From positions 84,865,905 through 84,929,904 of the forward strand of contig NC_083339.1 in NCBI RefSeq assembly GCF_019175385.1: DNA of 64,000 nt, written 5' to 3'. A program made the position numbers and the translations under genes. Source of the DNA: Lycium barbarum. Its lineage: Eukaryota; Streptophyta; Magnoliopsida; Solanales; Solanaceae. Below the pieces are notes generated by a model. It had not been told where the DNA came from. It did no database searches and was given only the letters and a program-made list of their open reading frames with translations. Position 1 is the first letter of the stretch. Each line of letters starts with the position of its first letter. Positions 1-11,620 of the stretch are shown here, piece by piece.

Positions 1-564
1 ACCTTCTCACTCAATCTTCTTCACTTGGCTATATGATCAAGATGATGAACCAAGGGCTCTTTCTTCCAAACCAACTACACCAAGTTGAAAAGGGACCTTG
101 AATTAGTAGGAATTCAACAAGAGATTAATTTTTAGAGGGAGATTTTTGATGGTGATTTTCCAATACCAAACCCGAAACCCCTTTTTTTCTTGCTCTCTCT
201 TTGCTTGTTCTTTCTCTTCTAATTTTTCTTGACTTTCTAATGCATATAATGGTCCCTTAATTAATTTGTCACATGGTTACCATGTGACTTGGGTTTGGGC
301 CAAGTATGTTGGCCGGCCACCCCATTTGAGTTGGGCCCAAATTTTTCCTTCAATTATTTGGGCCCAATTGATTATAATTCCCGTTTTGTAATTCCCGAAA
401 CTAATTTTCGAAATCCCAAATTTGCCCTTAGCGTTCCTCGACACTTCCATATTAATATTCTTTCATAACAACTCAAGGGTTACATAAATTCAATTATGAC
501 CTTATTTCATACAAGTCCAAATTATTTCCAATTTTCCAAAGGTGTGAAAACACGGGATATAACA
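1..564 (-). repeat. Element A 3' LTR, partial
   Basis: Ends at GGGATATAACA, the same terminus as the right LTR at 8786, and is followed immediately by the polypurine tract. It contains a 10-bp inverted repeat at 268-288, matching 8490-8510. The window begins at the conserved AAGGTAAGA motif of this LTR. Confidence 0.93.
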
Positions 565-602
565 TCCTCCCCCCCTTTAGAACATTCGTCCTCGAATGTA
601 AA
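565..602 (-). promoter_or_regulatory. Element A polypurine tract and adjacent inverted repeat
   Basis: The plus strand reads TCCTCCCCCCCTTTAG, a minus-strand polypurine tract that primes plus-strand DNA synthesis, abutting the 3' LTR. Next to it is AACATTCG-TCCT-CGAATGTA, a near-perfect 8-bp inverted repeat found at the same place in B, C, E and G. Confidence 0.85.
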
Positions 603-645
603 ACTAATCTTATAGGGTTTGAAAACACTTTGGGGGAGTTCATGG

Positions 646-1854
646 TTACAAACAACACATATGACATATTATTGGTATTGAAATGAAATTAAGTAGGGAT
701 TCAAGGTAACCTGTGGGCACAGGGAACACATGAGGGTATTTCTTCTTCATTTCCTCTTCGGCCTCCCAGGTCATTTCCTCCCTATTCCCGTTCCGCCACA
801 GTACCTTAACAGAGGCTACATCCTTATTACGGAGCCTCCGTACCTGACGATCCAAAATAGATACAGGCTGCTCCTCGTACGATAGTTGCTCCGTTACTTG
901 AATATCTTCTGCAGGGAATATTCTGGAAGGGTCACCGATGCACTTAAGAAGCATAGAGACGTGAAACATCGGATGTACCGCTTCCAAATCAGATGGAAAA
1001 TCTAACTCATAGGCGACATTTCCAATTTTCCGCACGATCAGATAAGGCCCAATATATCGCGGACTAAGCTTACCCTTTCTGCCGAACCGCATTACGCCTT
1101 TCATAGGCGATACCTTCAGAAATACCCAATCACCAACCTGGAATTCCAAAGGACGACGCCGTTTATCAGCGTATGATTTCTGTCGACTCTGGGCTGCCAA
1201 TAGTCGCTCCCGGATAAGTTTCACCTTATCAACTGCCTGCTGGACCATATCTGGGCTGATTAATTCTGTCTCGCCAATATCAAACCAGCCAATAGGTGAC
1301 CTGCATTTCCTACCATATAAAGCCTCGTACGGAGCCATCTGGATGCTGGAATGGTAGCTGTTATTATAAGAAAATTCAATCAATGGCAAGTGATCCTCCC
1401 AGCTACCTCTGAAATCAATGACACAGGCTCGCAACATATCTTCAAACGTCTGGATAGTGCGCTCAGCCTGTCTGTCACTCTGAGGATGGAAAGCTGTGCT
1501 CAGGCTCAGCTGAGTCCCTAATCCTTCCTGAAAAGATCTCCAGAAGTTCGTCGTGAACTGAGCACCTCTGTCAGTGATAATAGATATAGGAACTCCATGA
1601 AGCTTCACTATTTCTTTAATATAAAGCCTGGCATAATCCTCGGCGGAATAAGTAGTCCTGACGGGGAGAAAATGGGCTGATTTTGTCAGCCTATCAACAA
1701 TAACCCAGATGGAATCATACTTCCGTGGAGTGCGAGGCAACCCTGTAATGAAGTCCATATTAATGATCTCCCACTTCCACGTCGGAATTTCCATTTCCTG
1801 CAACAGTCCACCCGGTTTCTGGTGTTCAATCTTGACCTGCTGACAATTGGGACA
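646..1854 (-). pseudogene. Element A pol, third segment: integrase core, C-terminal domain and chromodomain-like tail
   Basis: Integrase inserts the element cDNA into chromatin. The segment shows the catalytic core around [10 protein letters not shown], then SIITDRGAQF and FHPQSDRQAERT, which supply the DDE acidic residues. A GDWVFLKVSPMKGVMRFG block follows. The tail, around ILDRQVRRLRN and VLWRNGNREEMTWE, resembles the chromodomain of Tekay/Del chromoviruses. The usual DGQAER reads DRQAER here. The natural stop is at 646-648. It is in frame with the upstream segment and separated from it only by TAG at 1855-1857, just before the CPNC of the zinc finger. Counted as a pseudogene because of the four TAGs in the full frame. 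Confidence 0.9.
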
Positions 1855-2397
1855 CTAGGCGACGAACTCTGCGATGTCCCGTTTCATGCCATCCCACCAG
1901 TATAAGCATCGGAGATCATGGTATATCTTCGTAGACCCAGGATGGACCGAATAGCGAGCATAATGTGCCTCGCTCATAACCTGTTGCCGAAGGCCTGCAA
2001 TATCAGGTACACACAACCTGCCTTTAAATAATAAAGTCCCGTCCGGAGTGAACTCGAACGGAGTCTTCTCCTTATCATAGGCTGTGTCTCTGTATCGTGC
2101 CAAAACAGGATCTTCATATTGATGCCGCTTGATATCTTCCTTAATAGATGATTCAGAAACCCCTCGGACAGAAATCCGTGTACCTCCAGAATCGGCTAGA
2201 CGAACCCCAAGATTAGCCAACTGATAAATGTCACGTACTATCTCTCTCCGGTCTGGCTGTAAATCTACCAAGCTGCCCATAGATTTCCGGCTAAGCGCAT
2301 CTGCAACAACATTAGCCTTGCCCGGATGATACAGAATATCCACAGCATAGTCTTTCAAGAGCTCCAGCCACCTCCGCTGCCGCAAATTAAGCTCTTT
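1855..2397 (-). pseudogene. Element A pol, second segment: RNase H end and integrase HHCC zinc-binding region
   Basis: Starts just after TAG 2398-2400 and runs in frame to TAG 1855-1857. It contains the end of RNase H ([28 protein letters not shown]), a linker, and the first half of the integrase zinc finger (HYARYSVHPGSTKIYHD, then YWWDGMKRDIAEFVA). The stop falls exactly where related elements have Gln before CPNC. Both flanking stops are explained by CAG to TAG. Confidence 0.9.
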
Positions 2398-4134
2398 CTA
2401 CCTGAAAATATACTGGAGACTCTTATGATCTGTATAGATATCAACATGAATGCCATATAAATAATGTCTCCATATCTTCAGAGCATGGATCACTGCTGCA
2501 AGCTCCAGATCGTGAGTAGGGTAATTCTTTTCATGCTTTTTCAATTGCCGAGAAGCATAAGCTATAACTCTGCCGTGCTGCATCAATACACAGCCCAATC
2601 CCACGCCAGAAGCGTCACAATAAATAACATATCCGTCGGGTCCCTCTGGAAGAGTCAGAACTGGGGTTGTGGTCAGCTTCTCTTTCAGCAACTGGAAGCT
2701 TCGTTCACAAGCATCAGTCCACTGGAACTTGGCTCCCTTCTGAGTTAGCCTTGTCAAAGGCGCTGAAATCGAAGCAAATGTTTCCACAAACCTTCTGTAA
2801 TAGCCTGCTAACCCCAGGAAACTACGTACCTCCGTGGGCGTCGTGGGTCTGGGCCAATTTTCCACGGCATCAATCTTTTGTGTATCCACCCGGACACCAT
2901 CAGCTGCAATAATATGGCCCAGAAATGCCACTGAAGCCAGCCAGAATTCACATTTAGAAAATTTGGTAAATAATTTCTGATGCCGAAGTACCCCTAATAC
3001 CGCTCTCAGATGATCTGCGTGCTCTGCCTCGGACCGAGAATAGACCAGAATGTCATCGATAAATACAATTACGAACATATCCAAGAATGGCCTGAATACC
3101 CGGTTCATTAGATCCATGAATACCGCAGGAGCATTAGTCAGCCCAAAAGACATAACTCTGAATTCATAATGCCCATATCTGGTCCGGAATGCTGTCTTAG
3201 GAATATCGGCCTCCCGTACCCGTACCTGATGATAGCCAGACCGAAGATCTATCTTCGAAAAATACTTGGCGCCCTGCAACTGATCAAACAAATCGTCAAT
3301 TCTGGGGAGGAGGTATTTATTCTTTATGGTTACCTTATTCAGCTGTCGATAATCAATACACATACGCAACGACCCGTCTTTCTTACGCACAAATAATACC
3401 GGGGCTCCCCAAGGCGAAGTACTGGGTCTAATGAAGCCTTTTTCTAACAGATCCTTCAACTGCTCTTTCAGTTCTTTCAATTCTGCCGGTGCCATTCTGT
3501 ACGGGGGAATAGATATCGGCTGAGTATCTGGAAGCAAATCAATAGTAAAATCTATCTCCCGCTCTGGAGGAAGGCCTGGAAGCTCTTCTGGGAACACATC
3601 GGGAAATTCATTAACCACGGGAACTGACTGAAGAGTCGGCGTTTCTGCTGTCAAGTCTTGTACCCGAACCAGATGATAAAAATAACCCTTTCTGATCATT
3701 TTCTTTGCCTTAAGGTATGAAATAAACTTACCTTTCGGCGATGCTGTATTACCGGCCCATTCTATAACTGGCTCCCAAGGAAACTGGAAACGAACTACCT
3801 TATTTTGGCAATCAACATTAGCATAACAGGAGGCTAGCCTGTCCATTCCCATAATAACATCGAACTCGACCATATCTAACTCCACCAGATCTGCCTTAGT
3901 GTCACGGCCACATACAATTACAGAACGGTTCTTATATACCTGTTTTGCTACAATAAAGTCCCCAATCGGTGTGGCTACCTCAAACGGCTCTATAGGTTCA
4001 GATGTTATACCAATTTTACAAGCAACCAGAGGCAAAATATATGACAAAGTCGACCCTGGATCAATCAATGCATACACAGACCGAGAGAAAACCAATAATG
4101 TACCTGTAACGACATTAGGCGATGCCTCCTGATC
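2398..4134 (-). pseudogene. Element A pol, first segment: protease, reverse transcriptase, RNase H
   Basis: Encodes the aspartic protease ([12 protein letters not shown], with DPGS in place of DSG/DTG), a conserved linker ([12 protein letters not shown]), RT with [29 protein letters not shown] and the active-site FIDDILVYS near 3040-3080, and RNase H with [14 protein letters not shown] and TDHKSLQY. It begins after TAG 4135-4137 and ends at TAG 2398-2400, both at positions where B or G has Gln. There is no frameshift and all catalytic motifs are present, so decay is limited to point nonsense changes. Confidence 0.92.
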
Positions 4135-5550
4135 CTAGCAGCTGGACAGAGCATAAATGCGGTTCGAAGGACCGCTAGTACTAGAAGCTCCACCACGGCC
4201 TCTGCCACGACCCGCTGGTGCTGAAGTACCTGGCCCCGTAGGGCGCATAGCCACTGATGAAGATGAAGACCCGGCGGCTGATCCTGTAGGCTGCGCTGCA
4301 CCACCCGAACTACCCTTATACGGGCAATCTCTCACAGAATGGCCCTGACGGCTACAAGAAAAACATGCACCAGTGGCTCTGTAGTACTCCCCAGGATGGT
4401 TTCTGCCACAATAAGAACACTGAGGCCTAGGTGGCCTCGTCTGACCAGAACCCCTGTCTGTCCGCGAACTTGAAGCCCTGGAGCTCTGACCTGCTCCTGA
4501 ATAACCTGGGCTATCAAATCTGCGACCTGTAGGCTGTGGAGGTGCGCTCTGTGCCGGCTGGGATAGATGTCTGCTAGGCTGCTGCGGCTGCTGAGGCTGC
4601 CTGCCCCAAAAATCTCCAGAATACCCAGATGATCTGGCCCTCTTGGGCTGTCTCCGATCCTGGCCCCTATCAGGCTGACGCTCCCTATGCCGGTCCTCCA
4701 TGCCCTGGGCGTGGGCCTGAATCCGGGCAATATCCATGCCGGGCTGAGCAGCCAATACCAAACAACTATCGACAAAATAACGGTCCAGCCCCATAATGTA
4801 CCTGTGCATCCTGTCAGCCATAGTAGCTACCACAGCAGGTGCGTATCGGGCCAATGAGTCGAACTCCATACTGCGACCCCTCTGTCTCAGCAATAAGAAT
4901 CTATCAGCCTTGTCCCGCCGTAACTCCGGAGGCAGAAAGTGGCTAAGAAAAGCCTGAGAAAAATCATCCCAAACTGCTGGGGGAGCACCGTCGCCTCTGG
5001 ATAACTCCCATGACTCGTACCAATTTGCCGCTATATCATACAACCGGTAAGAAGCCAATGTGACTGACTATGTCTCGGAAGCATTAATAAACTGTAAGGT
5101 GCGCCGCATCTTCCTGATGAACTCCTCGGGATCCTCCTCGGGCTTTGTCCCGAAGAACTCTAGAGGGCCACAAGTCAAGAACTCACGGGCTCTCGAACTG
5201 TCACGCCTGTAAGCCCGGTCACCTCCCAGTCCGTGCCCCTGAACCTGTCCTGCCACAAGTCTAGTCAATAGCTGGACTGCCTCTCTCATAGTCTGATCCT
5301 CAGTCCCTGGCCGTGGAGCTGGAGGCTCAGATACTGGAATCTCGGGAGCTGGCGGTGGAGCCGCCCCTCGACCTGCAGCTGCTGCTGCTCCAATATCCTC
5401 TACGTGTGGCGGTGTGGAAGAGCCCTCTGCCGGGGGCAAAATATCAGGAGCAATATGAGCATGGGCCCTGGTAACCCTCTGGGTCCGACTAGTCTCTCCC
5501 ACAGCTGCTGCCTTGGCCTTTTGGGCCGCTGTCGCCTTCTTTGGAGGCAT
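4135..5550 (-). pseudogene. Element A gag (nucleocapsid/capsid) with one internal TAG
   Basis: Start is the ATG at 5550 (MPPKKATAAQKAK), about 190 bases after the primer site; gag of B begins with nearly the same residues. The order is a basic and Pro/Ala-rich N-terminus, a capsid-like region (LLTRLVAGQ, EFFGTKPEEDPEEFIRKMR, ASYRLYDIAANWYESWELS), an Arg/Gln/Ser-rich spacer and a knuckle CFSCSRQGHSVRDC (CX2CX4HX4C). An upstream knuckle-like CSYCGRNHPGEYY has lost its last Cys. In-frame TAG at 5068-5070 splits it, and TAG at 4135-4137 separates it from pol in the same frame. Gag and pol seem to have been a single frame, as in G. Confidence 0.9.
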
Positions 5551-5657
5551 AACTGCAAATGTAACAATTCGTTAGGGAGGAATCATCCTGATAACACAGC
5601 TCTGTCGCACGATCTAAGACAGAAAGAAGGGTAGTATCCTAAATACCCTGTAGCCTC

Positions 5658-5696
5658 CTGTTTATAGGTGTGGTGCACAACACACCGATAAACAAG
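5658..5696 (-). ncRNA. Element A leader hairpin with palindromic GTGCAC loop
   Basis: In element sense, an 8-bp outer stem (TTGTTTAT with ATAAACAG) and a perfect 6-bp inner stem (GGTGTG with CACACC, 5667-5686) close the loop TTGTGCAC. The loop hexamer is self-complementary. It lies between primer site and gag, where retroviruses carry dimerisation and packaging signals. The function is inferred. Confidence 0.6.
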
Positions 5697-5737
5697 ACTC
5701 TACTAGACACGGTCTGTAGACATTCCGAGGACGAACC

Positions 5738-5749
5738 GCTCTGATACCA
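5738..5749 (-). promoter_or_regulatory. Element A primer binding site (initiator Met-tRNA type)
   Basis: The minus strand reads TGGTATCAGAGC, complementary to the 3' end of plant initiator methionine tRNA. It lies four bases inside the LTR end at 5754. Confidence 0.93.
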
Positions 5750-5753
5750 CTTT

Positions 5754-8700
5754 TGTCACGACCCAACCCCGTAGGCCACGACTAGTGCCCGATCTGGGCA
5801 CTCAAACGCATTCTAGTATATGGCAGAAGACGACAAGGCTGTATTTCAAATTTGGCTAATTTTTAGAAAAATTTCGGCAGAGTTTCCTTTGTTTTACGGA
5901 CTATCCCATATATCCTGCACGCAGAAAATACCAACAAAGGCCACACAGGGCCAACAAGGCAACATTTAAATATATGCGGACCGGCCGCCGCGGCGAATGG
6001 GATCGCCCAAACACAACATAAGCACCCAACTGTACAGAAAGATCCCGACCCACAACATGTCCACAGACCTCTAACAAACCGACAGAATCATATGACGGGA
6101 CAGGGCCCTGCCGTACCCATGAACGAGAATATATATATATCGAAGTGACAGACTATACCAAAAGATGGCTCTGAATAAAAGAGCGCCCCAAGAATAGCAG
6201 AATGAGATCCTAAGCAGACGGATCAGCAAACCTGTCGTCGGTACCTGCGCGGCATGAAAACGCAGCCCCCGAAGGAAGGGGGTCAGTACGAAATATGTAC
6301 TGAATATGTAAAGCCTGAGCTGCAGAAACAAAATCATAACTGGTGCAGAACATACAGAAAGTAAACGGAAAATCCAAAGTATCAGATACATATTTCCAAA
6401 GCATGCAGAGTGTGTACAGAACATATGTCATATCAAATTCGGCCCCTGCCAAGGGACTCGGCAGACAGAACGTGGCCACCCTCCCGACGCTGGTGCCACA
6501 ACACAGAAGAATCAGAATAGGGGCATGACCCCGTAACATAATATGTCATATCAGATGGCCATAGTAAATCATATCAGAACAAACGTACATGGCACAGCAT
6601 ACTCCACAAACCCATGTACGCATATACCTGCCCCCTCACATCGAGGCACGGCGAACAATGTAGGGGATTACGCTTGACAACATATCCTGGCCCGGGCTCA
6701 GTGTGGGAAACATTGGGGCATCCACGAATAGAGTCGTGAGAAACTAATGCAAGTAAAATATCATAAATGTTTCCATAGACTCAATGAGGCATATCAAAGA
6801 CAAACCGATCCGATGAAGTCGGAAGGAATCATAGTAAATGAGTTGCGAGTATCAATACAATTTATCAGACTTAATGAAATATTTAAAACCATATTAGTTA
6901 GGTAATTAAAAGGGTAGTCAAAACATTCCTTTCAAAAATCGTTCAAAAAGGGGACTTTAGTACATTAAGGGCAAAACCGGGAATAGCGGGCCCACCTCAG
7001 AACAAGCAAGGCGGTGGGCTCAAATTACGCCCTTTAAGCTTATGGGGTCACCTATAAAGGTTCTACGGACATTCTATAGCTTTTCAAGGAGTTTAGAGAA
7101 AGTTTGCATAATTTCAGGAAAAGCATATCAAAATGGTTCAATTCTACTGAAGGAAAAACTGAGATTCTCTTACGGATTCCGATGGCCAAGAAGGTCTTTT
7201 GAGGCCCGAATCCGATCCTAAAACACTTAGACATGCCAAAAGAAGGATCGGGGTAGCTTTACATACCTTTTAAGCTCCTTACGCCTTTCCAAACTCACTT
7301 CCCGTTTCGTCAAAAATCTGCAAATGGTCAAGTTTGCCAATTGTAAGTTATAGATGCTACAAATTCAATTCAACTCTTATTTGTCTACCGAAATTTCGGC
7401 AGCACTTCCCCTATACATATAGCACCCCCGAGAACTTAACTCGGCTTACAATCATCAACAACAACCCAAGCAACAACATCACCATCAACAACAAACATTA
7501 GAAACACAATATGGCAACACTAGTTCTACTTGCCGACATAATGTCATAATCTTTACATTAACCTTAACTTTCAAACTAATATCAATGATTTCACACTAAT
7601 TATCAATCAAGGTTATCACAGTATAGTTTTAGAAACATTTCATATCCTTTCCTCAAGTTATACACACGATATACACAATATACAACTTTCCGCCAAAGTC
7701 ATAACTTGTTCAAAACATCAAATCTTTGGCATACATTTTAATAACATGTTTCCAACTCCCAAATTCATTAATGATTAACACAACTAACAACCAAATAACT
7801 TCATTTTCCTAATGTCGGAAAATAATACTAAAACGACATAAGTTTCTACATTCCATTTCAAAGCAAACTCATATTGTTTTACTTTCATTTACATTGCAAA
7901 CATCACAATAACACACTAACACACTAAGCAAACTTAATTCATTTCCATTCCAACTCCAACACACCACACGGCCATGTGCTCTTTTTATCACTCCAACTCA
8001 ATTCATTCCACTTTCATTTCCAATATGCATTTCACCACAATCACAACTAGAATATAACACAAATTCAACACATTATGGCTATACAACATATACATTCACA
8101 CGACCATACACTAATAACACATACCCACTTTGCAAACTTCCATTTCTCCATACACTCAACACATTTCTACATACTACAACACAAACAAGACTCCAAAACA
8201 CAATAATAAGGGATGAATTCTTACCTTCTCACTCAATCTTCTTCACTTGGCTATATGATCAAGATGATGAACCAAGGGCTCTTTCTTCCAAACCAACTAC
8301 ACCAAGTTGAAAAGGGACCTTGAATTAGTAGGAATTCAACAAGAGATTAATTTTTAGAGGGAGATTTTTTATGGTGATTTTCCAATACCAAACCCGAAAC
8401 CCCTTTTTTTCTTGCTCTCTCTTTACTTGTTCTTTCTCTTCTAATTTTTCTTGACTTTCTAATGCATATAATGGTCCCTTAATTAATTTGTCACATGGTT
8501 ACCATGTGACTTGGGTTTGGGCCAAGTATGTTGGTCGGCCACCCCATTTGAGTTGGGCCCAAATTTTTCCTTCAATTATTTGGACCCAATTGATTATAAT
8601 TCCCGTTTGGTAATTCCCGAAACTAATTTTCGAAATTCCAAATTTTCCCTTAGCGTTCCTCGACACTTCCATATTAATATTCTTTCATAAAAACTCAAGG

Positions 8701-8786
8701 GTTACATAAATTCAATTATGACCTTATTTCATACAAGTCCAAATTATTTCCAATTTTCCAAAGGTGTGAAAACACGGGATATAACA
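5754..8786 (-). repeat. Element A 5' LTR (3033 bp)
   Basis: Runs from TGTCACGACCC to GGGATATAACA. It contains the two-hairpin module (6241-6313), a palindromic CCGAAATTTCGG block (7388-7415), AGGTATGTA and AAGGTAAGA donor-like motifs (near 7257-7270 and 8217-8231) and a 10-bp inverted repeat beside a TATA-like stretch (8464-8510). The short ORFs inside show no protein family resemblance and are not called. Confidence 0.93.
8464..8510 (-). promoter_or_regulatory. Putative U3 promoter of A: TATA-like stretch and palindrome
   Basis: GTCACATGGT-T-ACCATGTGAC (8490-8510) lies about 20 bases upstream, in element sense, of TATATGCATT. The same arrangement occurs in C and H. The E-box core CACATG/CATGTG occurs on both arms. 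No transcript evidence is available from sequence. Confidence 0.5.
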
Positions 8787-9621
8787 GATATTTATGATTC
8801 TTATTCACTTCTTGATATTACATTTCTCAAGTGATTGAGCCTCACTTTTTAGTTTCCTGTACGTTGGATAATAATCGATATATACCCGTTCCTATTCTTA
8901 GGAACTCTATGATAACTAGTGACTGGACTTCTATAAGGTGTTTCATACTACAGTGACATGTGACTATGATTCGTAAGGCTTTGTGATATATTTATGATGA
9001 CGTTCAGGGGATGTTTGATATGTTTCCGAGTGACATTCGAAAGGTATTTGATACGACTGTTGTCTCGATTTTCAAATGGTAATTCGTGTTGATTATTCTA
9101 CTGAGTCTTTGAAAATGTTTTAAATTGCATATAGTTTCTTACTACTCTGCTCGTGCATGCCTCAATATGTCTTTCACCGAGTCCCGGGCCGGGTACGGTA
9201 TGTATATATATGATGATATAATGTTATGATGATATGATGACATGTTAAGGCGGCCAGGAGGGCATATGATGACTTTATTCACCGAGTCCCTCACTAGAGG
9301 GCCGGGTACGGTATATATGTATATGATATATGATATTGACATGCATGATTTATGTTTTAAAGGCAAGTGTTTTGGTATTCGGGACATTGTACTTGTTTCC
9401 TGTACTCCTTATTTCAGTTATGATCCTTTTTACTGTATTTCATGCTTTATATACTCAGTACATATTCCGTACTGACCCCCTTTCTTCGGGGGGGGGGGGG
9501 CTGCATTTCATGCCCGCAGGTACAAATCCTCGCTTTAGTGATCCGCCAGCTTAGGATTCCCTTTCTGCTGTCTTGGAGAGCTCTGTCTTTCCGGAGCCTA
9601 GATTTTGGTATAGATTTCCTG

Positions 9622-9668
<47 letters not shown>

Positions 9669-10141
9669 TTTGTCTAGGGGTACGACGGGGCCCTGTCCCG
9701 TCATATGTTACTGTTGATACTCTTAGAGGTCTGTAGACATGTATGTGGGTTGTATTCAGATGTGGTCAGTTGTGCCTACATGGTCATTATGGATGTTCTA
9801 ACGCTGTAGCAGCCTTGCTGGCTTGCATATATTATCGTCTTGTTGTGGCAGCCTTGTCGGCTTGCATATATTATTGTTCTGTTGTAGCAGCCTTGCCGGC
9901 TTGCATATATCATCGTTTCGTAGTGGCAGCCTTGTCGGCTTGCTAATATTCTGATATGTAGTGGCAGCCTTGTCGGCTTGCGTAGAATAAAAGTATATAC
10001 AGTGGCAGCCTCGTCGGCTTGCGTATGTTTTTACTATGTGGTTGATTGAGGACCTATAGTATCCGTCCGATTATGTTTGACAGGTACATACGGGTGTCCA
10101 GCTCGGGCACTAGTCATGGCCCATGGGGCTGGGTCGTGAGA
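8787..10141 (+). repeat. Element B 5' LTR, 3' portion
   Basis: Matches 26042-27381 of the 3' LTR closely. It ends GGGTCGTGAGA (the 3' LTR ends GGGTCTTGACA). It carries the two-hairpin module at 9451-9533, a G13 run at 9488-9500 (G7 in the 3' LTR), a TA run near 9627-9665 that is longer than in the 3' LTR, and a minisatellite from about 9808. Confidence 0.92.
9808..10030 (+). repeat. Minisatellite in B LTR: GCAGCCTTG-CGGCTTGC units
   Basis: Six variant units of about 32-45 bp, each containing GCAGCCTTGTCGGCTTGC or a close variant, which can fold as a short hairpin. The same array is in the 3' LTR at about 27046-27268. Two inverted relatives are in the D LTR (about 30224-30320). Confidence 0.85.
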
Positions 10142-10146
10142 AAAAG

Positions 10147-10158
10147 TGGTATCAGAGT
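10147..10158 (+). promoter_or_regulatory. Element B primer binding site
   Basis: TGGTATCAGAGT, one base from the initiator Met-tRNA match TGGTATCAGAGC, a few bases inside the LTR end. Confidence 0.9.
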
Positions 10159-10201
10159 AGTTCATCCTCGGAGTGTCTAAAGACCGTGTCTAGTAGAGCC
10201 T

Positions 10202-10237
10202 TGTTTATCTGTGTGTTGTGCACGACATCTATAAACA
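10202..10237 (+). ncRNA. Element B leader hairpin with GTGCAC loop
   Basis: TGTTTAT (10202-10208) pairs with ATAAACA (10231-10237) around a less perfect inner stem. The self-complementary GTGCAC is at 10218-10223. It is the orthologue of the A, C and D leader hairpins. Confidence 0.5.
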
Positions 10238-10346
10238 GGAAGCTACAGGACATTTAGGATGTCATCTTTCCTTCTTATCCTAGATCGTGCGATAGAGCTA
10301 TATTATCAGGATAATCCCTTTCTAACGGACTATTATGTTTACAGCT

Positions 10347-11620
10347 ATGCCTCCAAGGAAAGCGACAGCTGCCCAGAAGGGCAAATTGGTAGCAGGAGAT
10401 ACTAGCCAGACTCGGAGAGTTACTAGGGCCCATGCCCAGATTATGCCTGAGGTTGTGCTCCAGTCCGCGAGTTCTGCTGCACCTCCATTTCCAGAGGAAC
10501 CTAGGAGAGCGGCAGCTCCAGGTCAGGGGGCGGCTCCACCGCCAGCCCCTGAGGTTCCAGTACCTGAGCCTCCAGCTCCTCAGCCAGGGGCAGAGGATAG
10601 AGCCATGAGAGATGCAGTTCAGTTACTCACCAGATTAGTAGCAGGACAGGCTTGCAAGCATGGGCTAGGGGTTGACCAGACAGATAGCCATGACAGTTTG
10701 AGAGCTCGTGACTTCCTAAGTTGTAATCCTCCTGAGTTTTTTGGGTCGATGCCCGAAGATGACCCGCAGGAGTTTGTTCGGCAGATACAGCGTACGCTGA
10801 GGTTAATTAAGGCTTCTCAGACTGAGTCTGTTGAGTTAGCTTCGTATCGACTGCGGGATGTATCTGTCAATTGGTATGAGTTGTGGGAGTTGTCTAGGGG
10901 CGAGGATGCTCCTCCAACAGTATGGGATGAGTTTGTGGAGGCCTTCCTTGGCCACTTTCTGCCTCCAGAGATGCGGTGAGCTAGAATTGATAGATTCTTA
11001 CACCTGAGGCAGAATGACAGGAGCGTTCGGGATTATAGTCTTGACTTTGATTCGTTGGCCAGATATGCGCCTACTATTGTAGCTGATATGGCTGATAGGA
11101 TGCATCGTTATGTGATGGGACTGGATCGTTACTTGATTGATAGCTGTATGGTAATGGCTTCTCAGCCAGGTATGGATATTGCTCGGGTACAGGCATATGC
11201 ACAGGGGGTAGAGGATCGACACAGAGGACGCCAGCCAGGTAGAGATTATGATAGGGGCCAGCATAAGAGGGCCAGATCGGCTGGCTATCCTGGCGGCTTA
11301 CGAGGCGGGAAACCTCAGCAGTATAATAGATACCCTTCTCAGCCAGCCCGGAGTGCACCCCCACAGTTCACTGATAGAAGGTTTGATAGCACAGGGTATT
11401 CAGGAGCCGGTCAGAGCTCCAGGGGCTCAGGTTCACAGATGAGCAGGGGTTCACGCCAGTCGAGGCCACCTTTTCCTCGGTGTTCTCGTTGTGGAATGTC
11501 GTTTTGCTACAGGTGCTTGCTTTATTTGCGGCCGTCATGGCCATATTATGAGGGAGTGTCCATTTGGGGGCAGTCCAAGTGGTGCAGCTCAGCCTACTGG
11601 GTCGGTTGCTGGTTCATCTT
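10347..11620 (+). pseudogene. Element B gag, 5' portion, interrupted by C
   Basis: Starts at the ATG at 10347 (MPPRKATAAQKGK), matching gag of A. It has the capsid-like region (EFFGSMPEDDPQEFVRQIQ, ASYRLRDVSVNWYELWELS), an in-frame TGA at 10977-10979 where E has CGA, then ARYAPTIVADMADRMHRY and the Arg/Gln/Ser-rich spacer. A deletion near 11494 removes part of the first zinc knuckle and shifts frame. The second knuckle CFICGRHGHIMREC is intact in the new frame. The frame stops at 11620 where C inserted, and resumes in the same reading frame at 20746 once one copy of the ATCTT duplication is removed. Confidence 0.9.
11616..11620 (+). repeat. Target-site duplication of C, left copy (ATCTT)
   Basis: ATCTT directly before TGTCACGACCC of C. 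The identical ATCTT follows C at 20741-20745. Confidence 0.95.

Larger units (their letters stand above)
1..8786 (-). mobile_element. Element A: Ty3/gypsy chromovirus-like LTR retrotransposon, 3' LTR truncated by window edge
   Basis: Reading right to left, the element runs 5' LTR (5754-8786), primer site, gag, pol, polypurine tract, then a 3' LTR of which 564 bases are visible. Bases 1-564 repeat 8224-8786 with about eight differences by eye. It is inserted in the 5' LTR of element B: the flank from 8787 continues sequence that is uninterrupted near 26042. The candidate 5-bp target duplication on the right is GATAT; the left copy lies outside the window. Clade placement rests on protein motifs and the long LTR. 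Confidence 0.93.

Noticed and set aside
4332..4775. 147-codon minus ORF overlapping gag of A
   Set aside because: Alternative frame of gag; the gag frame has the knuckle and matches B.
9808..10030. CRISPR-like regular repeat with spacers
   Set aside because: Eukaryotic LTR minisatellite; spacers are related to each other and the array is present in both LTRs of B.
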